17,116 bases of DNA, taken from contig JBEKLG010000020.1 in the NCBI GenBank assembly GCA_050010315.1, positions 1 to 17,116 of the forward strand, in the 5' to 3' direction. The notes below the pieces were generated by a model. The model was not told the origin of the DNA. It worked only from the letters and a program-made list of their open reading frames with translations, and did not search any database. Within the stretch, counting starts at the first letter, position 1; each line of letters opens with the position of its first letter. Origin of the DNA: Bog-793 sp050010315. Lineage in GTDB: Bacteria > Actinomycetota > Acidimicrobiia > Acidimicrobiales > Bog-793. Both the position numbers and the translations under genes were made by a program. Below, in pieces: positions 14,771-17,116 of the stretch.

Positions 14771-15139
14771 CTCTTCTTGGCGTCTTGAGGCTCCGAACGC
14801 GTCGGCAGCGGAAATTTGGCCATGACCGATCGCCAGTGCGGGAGCCGACCGGGATCACCCTTCCCACCAAGCGAGCCGACCACCTGCTGGCGGGTGGGGC
14901 GGCGCCCGTTGGCAGAGGCCCCTCAGTCGATGCCGGACTATGTGCGGTCATGCCCATTCACCGACGCGCCCAGGGCGGCGACACAGGCTCGCGCCGAACT
15001 CGCTTGGATCGCCTTCCCGGTCGCGCCTCCGCTCCGTCGTCCGTCGATGCACCGGGGTTCGCCTCGGGCAAGTTCGATAGCCAACTAGAGTGCGCGGACG
15101 AGACGCTCGATGATGCCGTCGTGACCCACGGAGTTGTCC

Positions 15140-15152
15140 GGGACCGGGTCCC
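15140..15152. repeat. Palindrome upstream of copy 2
   Basis: GGGACC-G-GGTCCC is a perfect 13-bp palindrome 53 nt before ATG 15206; a possible regulator site. Confidence 0.35.
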
Positions 15153-15205
15153 AGCGCGGAGCATCGTTCATTCGATGTATGGCACGAACTCAACGGGAGT
15201 CACCG

Positions 15206-17071
15206 ATGCGGCGTGGTCGATGGTCGGGGAGAGGGGCCGTATGGGTAATTGTCGCCGTCGCCGCATATCTCGCCATCGCGTTATTGGCCTACTGGCCGGT
15301 GGGGCCGCTCGACGAGACGCAGATCGTCGGGTGCGCCTGCAGCGACCGAATTCAGGAGGTGTGGTTCCTCGCATGGATGTTCCACGCCATGAGCCACGCG
15401 CTCAACCCCTTTTCTACAGGGGCGATCAATTATCCCTACGGGATCAATCTCGTCGACAACACGTCGATGCCGCTGATCGGAGTGCTTGCATCGCCGTTCA
15501 CCGGGATATTTGGGCCTATTGCCGCCTTTGGACTGTTCACCAGGCTCGCCTTCTTCGCCTCTGCGACCTCGATGATGTTCGTCCTCCGGCGATACACGAA
15601 ATGGCTCCCGGCGGCGTTCATCGGCGGACTGCTGTATGGGTTCTCCCCCTACGTGGTCGACCAGGGGTTGGGTCATCTCTTCGTCGCCTTCGTGCCGATC
15701 CCGCCGCTCGTCGTCCTCATCATCGATGACCTCCTCAGGCACCAGGAGAAAGACGCGCGCCGGTACGGGGTAATCCTCGGGCTGTTGTTAGCCGCCCAGT
15801 TCTTCATCTCAATCGAGGTCCTCGTGACGACGGTGATGTGTTGCGCCGTCGGGATTCTCTTCGCGGCCGCGATCTCGCGCTCGAGTGTGCGACAGCGCGC
15901 TGCCCATGCGTTGCGAGGGGCGAAGTGGGCTCTTGTCAGCTTCGCGGTGATCGTCGCGTTCCCGTTGTACTGGTACTTTCTTGGCAGCTGGCATGTTTCC
16001 GGCCAACAGCACACGCCAGCCGAGCTCGCCACCAACCAAGCCGACCTGTTCGGGACCATCATCCCGACGATAAGTCAGCTGTTCGCGCCGCATCACCTGG
16101 CCGTGATCGGCACGAGCTACGTCGGGAACGACATTGCCGAGAACGACTCTTACCTCGGGATTCCCCTCGTCGTCTTGCTGCTTGTCTTGCTCTTTTGGAA
16201 CCGGCGTGACCGGTTCGTTGTCACCTTGGCCTGCGTGGGATTCGTTGCCTACATCCTCTCCCTCGGATCACCGCTCGTTATCGGCAATAACGCCACTTCG
16301 ATTCCGCTGCCGTTTGCGATCGTGCGCAAGATTCCCATCATCAACGTCCTCATCGCGTCGCGATTCGCGCTGTACGTCGATCTCGCTTCGACGTTCGTCC
16401 TCGCGATCGGGTTGGATCGCTGGAAGGCCGACCTCAGGTTCCCCGAGAGAATCGGCCGGGCTCGCTATCGACGGCGACCCGAGTCGACCTCGACCGCCCG
16501 GAGTCGTTTCGCGTCCGCGAGCGTTGTCGCGCTCATTGGGTTGGGTGCGCTCGTCCCACTCGTTCCGAAGGTGCCCCTCGTTTCGCGACCGGCCGACGTG
16601 TCCGCGTACTTCACGTCCGGGGCGGTCAAGGCGATTCCATACGGAAGCGCGGTCGTCACGTATCCCTATGACATACGCGCGGTCAACTACGCGATGCTCT
16701 GGCAGGCGGTTTCGGGTTTCTCCTTCAAGATCGTCGGGGGAGAGGCGGCTAAGCCGGCGCCTGCCAGCACCGGGGGGACCAGCGGCAACCAAGTGCGGCC
16801 CTTCGACCTGTCGCAGCTGTTTCGAGCCGGGTACAACGGCGATTTCACCTATGCGCCGCGACTCAGCCCGCCCGAGGAGGCGCTGGTCTACGAATTCCTG
16901 ACGAGATGGCACATCGGCACGATCATCTTTTTGCGGGTCGGCGTCGATCCCGGGATGGTCTTGCGCTACCTGACGGTCGTGCTCGGACGGCGGCCGGTGA
17001 GCATCGGGGGGGTCGACGTCTGGTACCACGCGGACGGTCCCGCCGCCCACCGAGTTTTCCCGAAGAAGTGA
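15206..17071 (+). CDS. Large polytopic membrane protein, GT-C glycosyltransferase-like (copy 2)
   Basis: A 621-residue integral membrane protein homologous along its length to the protein at 11276-13186. It has a short basic N-terminus, a first TM at about 11-30, then the loop motif CACSD (43-47) with QEVWFLAW, and NTSMPLIG, LLYGFSPYVVDQGL, FAPHHLAVIGTSYVGNDIAENDSYLGIPL and MLWQAVSGFSFKIVGG. The C-terminal 150 or so residues are largely soluble and probably extracytoplasmic. The conserved Asp47 is the best candidate catalytic residue if it is a GT-C enzyme (inference). ATG 15206 is chosen because GGGAG lies 6 nt upstream; in-frame starts at 15134 and 15179 have no such site. It lacks the 35-residue charged N-terminal extension of copy 1. 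The stop overlaps the next start (GTGA). Confidence 0.88.
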   Translation: MRRGRWSGRGAVWVIVAVAAYLAIALLAYWPVGPLDETQIVGCACSDRIQEVWFLAWMFHAMSHALNPFSTGAINYPYGINLVDNTSMPLIGVLASPFTGIFGPIAAFGLFTRLAFFASATSMMFVLRRYTKWLPAAFIGGLLYGFSPYVVDQGLGHLFVAFVPIPPLVVLIIDDLLRHQEKDARRYGVILGLLLAAQFFISIEVLVTTVMCCAVGILFAAAISRSSVRQRAAHALRGAKWALVSFAVIVAFPLYWYFLGSWHVSGQQHTPAELATNQADLFGTIIPTISQLFAPHHLAVIGTSYVGNDIAENDSYLGIPLVVLLLVLLFWNRRDRFVVTLACVGFVAYILSLGSPLVIGNNATSIPLPFAIVRKIPIINVLIASRFALYVDLASTFVLAIGLDRWKADLRFPERIGRARYRRRPESTSTARSRFASASVVALIGLGALVPLVPKVPLVSRPADVSAYFTSGAVKAIPYGSAVVTYPYDIRAVNYAMLWQAVSGFSFKIVGGEAAKPAPASTGGTSGNQVRPFDLSQLFRAGYNGDFTYAPRLSPPEEALVYEFLTRWHIGTIIFLRVGVDPGMVLRYLTVVLGRRPVSIGGVDVWYHADGPAAHRVFPKK

Positions 17072-17116
17072 ATTTCGCGAAGGCCGCGGATCGACGGCGC
17101 AAGGTGCTGGTCACCC
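17068..17116 (+). CDS. Start of a further gene, truncated by window end
   Basis: GTG 17068 overlaps the copy 2 stop in the GTGA arrangement seen elsewhere in this window, and the frame stays open to the end, giving MNFAKAADRRRKVLVT. The KVLVT strand suggests the first beta-strand of a Rossmann-like protein such as a glycosyltransferase or nucleotide-sugar enzyme, but 16 residues cannot decide it. Confidence 0.45.
   Translation, partial: MNFAKAADRRRKVLVT

Larger units (their letters stand above)
14358..15205. other. Long non-coding region between divergent genes
   Basis: About 850 bp with no convincing gene. Frames such as 14555-14788 (77 codons, plus) are possible but show no recognisable family. 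It should contain the promoters of both flanking genes; I cannot place them with confidence. Notable elements are a hairpin at 14472-14487, a 20-bp tandem repeat at 14723-14770 and a palindrome at 15140-15152. Confidence 0.5.

Noticed and set aside
14710..15729. A 339-codon open frame on the plus strand
   Set aside because: Its second half overlaps the strong membrane-protein gene in another frame, and its sequence is Arg-rich low complexity; it is a GC-driven shadow.

Overview
The window comes from a high-GC bacterium. Codon use strongly favours G/C at third positions, GTG/TTG starts are common and several gene pairs overlap by 1-4 nt. Gene content (a CsoR-type metal repressor, a NifJ-type pyruvate:ferredoxin oxidoreductase next to a dihydroorotate-dehydrogenase-like protein, an IS3-family element, large actinobacterial-type polytopic membrane proteins) fits Actinomycetota, possibly a deep lineage such as Acidimicrobiia. 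That assignment is inference; no rRNA or other phylogenetic marker is present.

Left part (1-7179) reads as ordinary host chromosome. It holds the 3' half of a nifJ-like gene, the coupled DHOD-like gene, an acylphosphatase on the opposite strand, a SAM-dependent methyltransferase, and a two-gene metal-response operon. In that operon a CsoR-family repressor overlaps by 4 nt a permease carrying two C-terminal YHS metal-binding domains, and an operator-like inverted repeat lies just upstream. A convergent D-2-hydroxyacid dehydrogenase follows on the minus strand.

Middle part (about 7186-11206) looks like accessory DNA. It has a complete IS3-family insertion sequence, a hipBA-type toxin-antitoxin operon with an AT-rich promoter carrying repeated elements, a stretch with no convincing genes, and the 3' half of a tRNA-Glu(CTC) gene whose 5' half is missing. 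A 3'-only tRNA fragment is the classical footprint of an integrated island, and its orientation puts the island on the side where the toxin-antitoxin and IS genes lie.

Right part (11276-17116) holds two homologous, divergently oriented polytopic membrane proteins of about 620-640 residues. They resemble GT-C-type membrane glycosyltransferases and are probably linked to cell-surface polysaccharide or glycoprotein assembly. Between them lie a small two-TM membrane protein and two long non-coding stretches rich in inverted repeats. The second large protein overlaps by 4 nt the start of a further gene that runs off the window.
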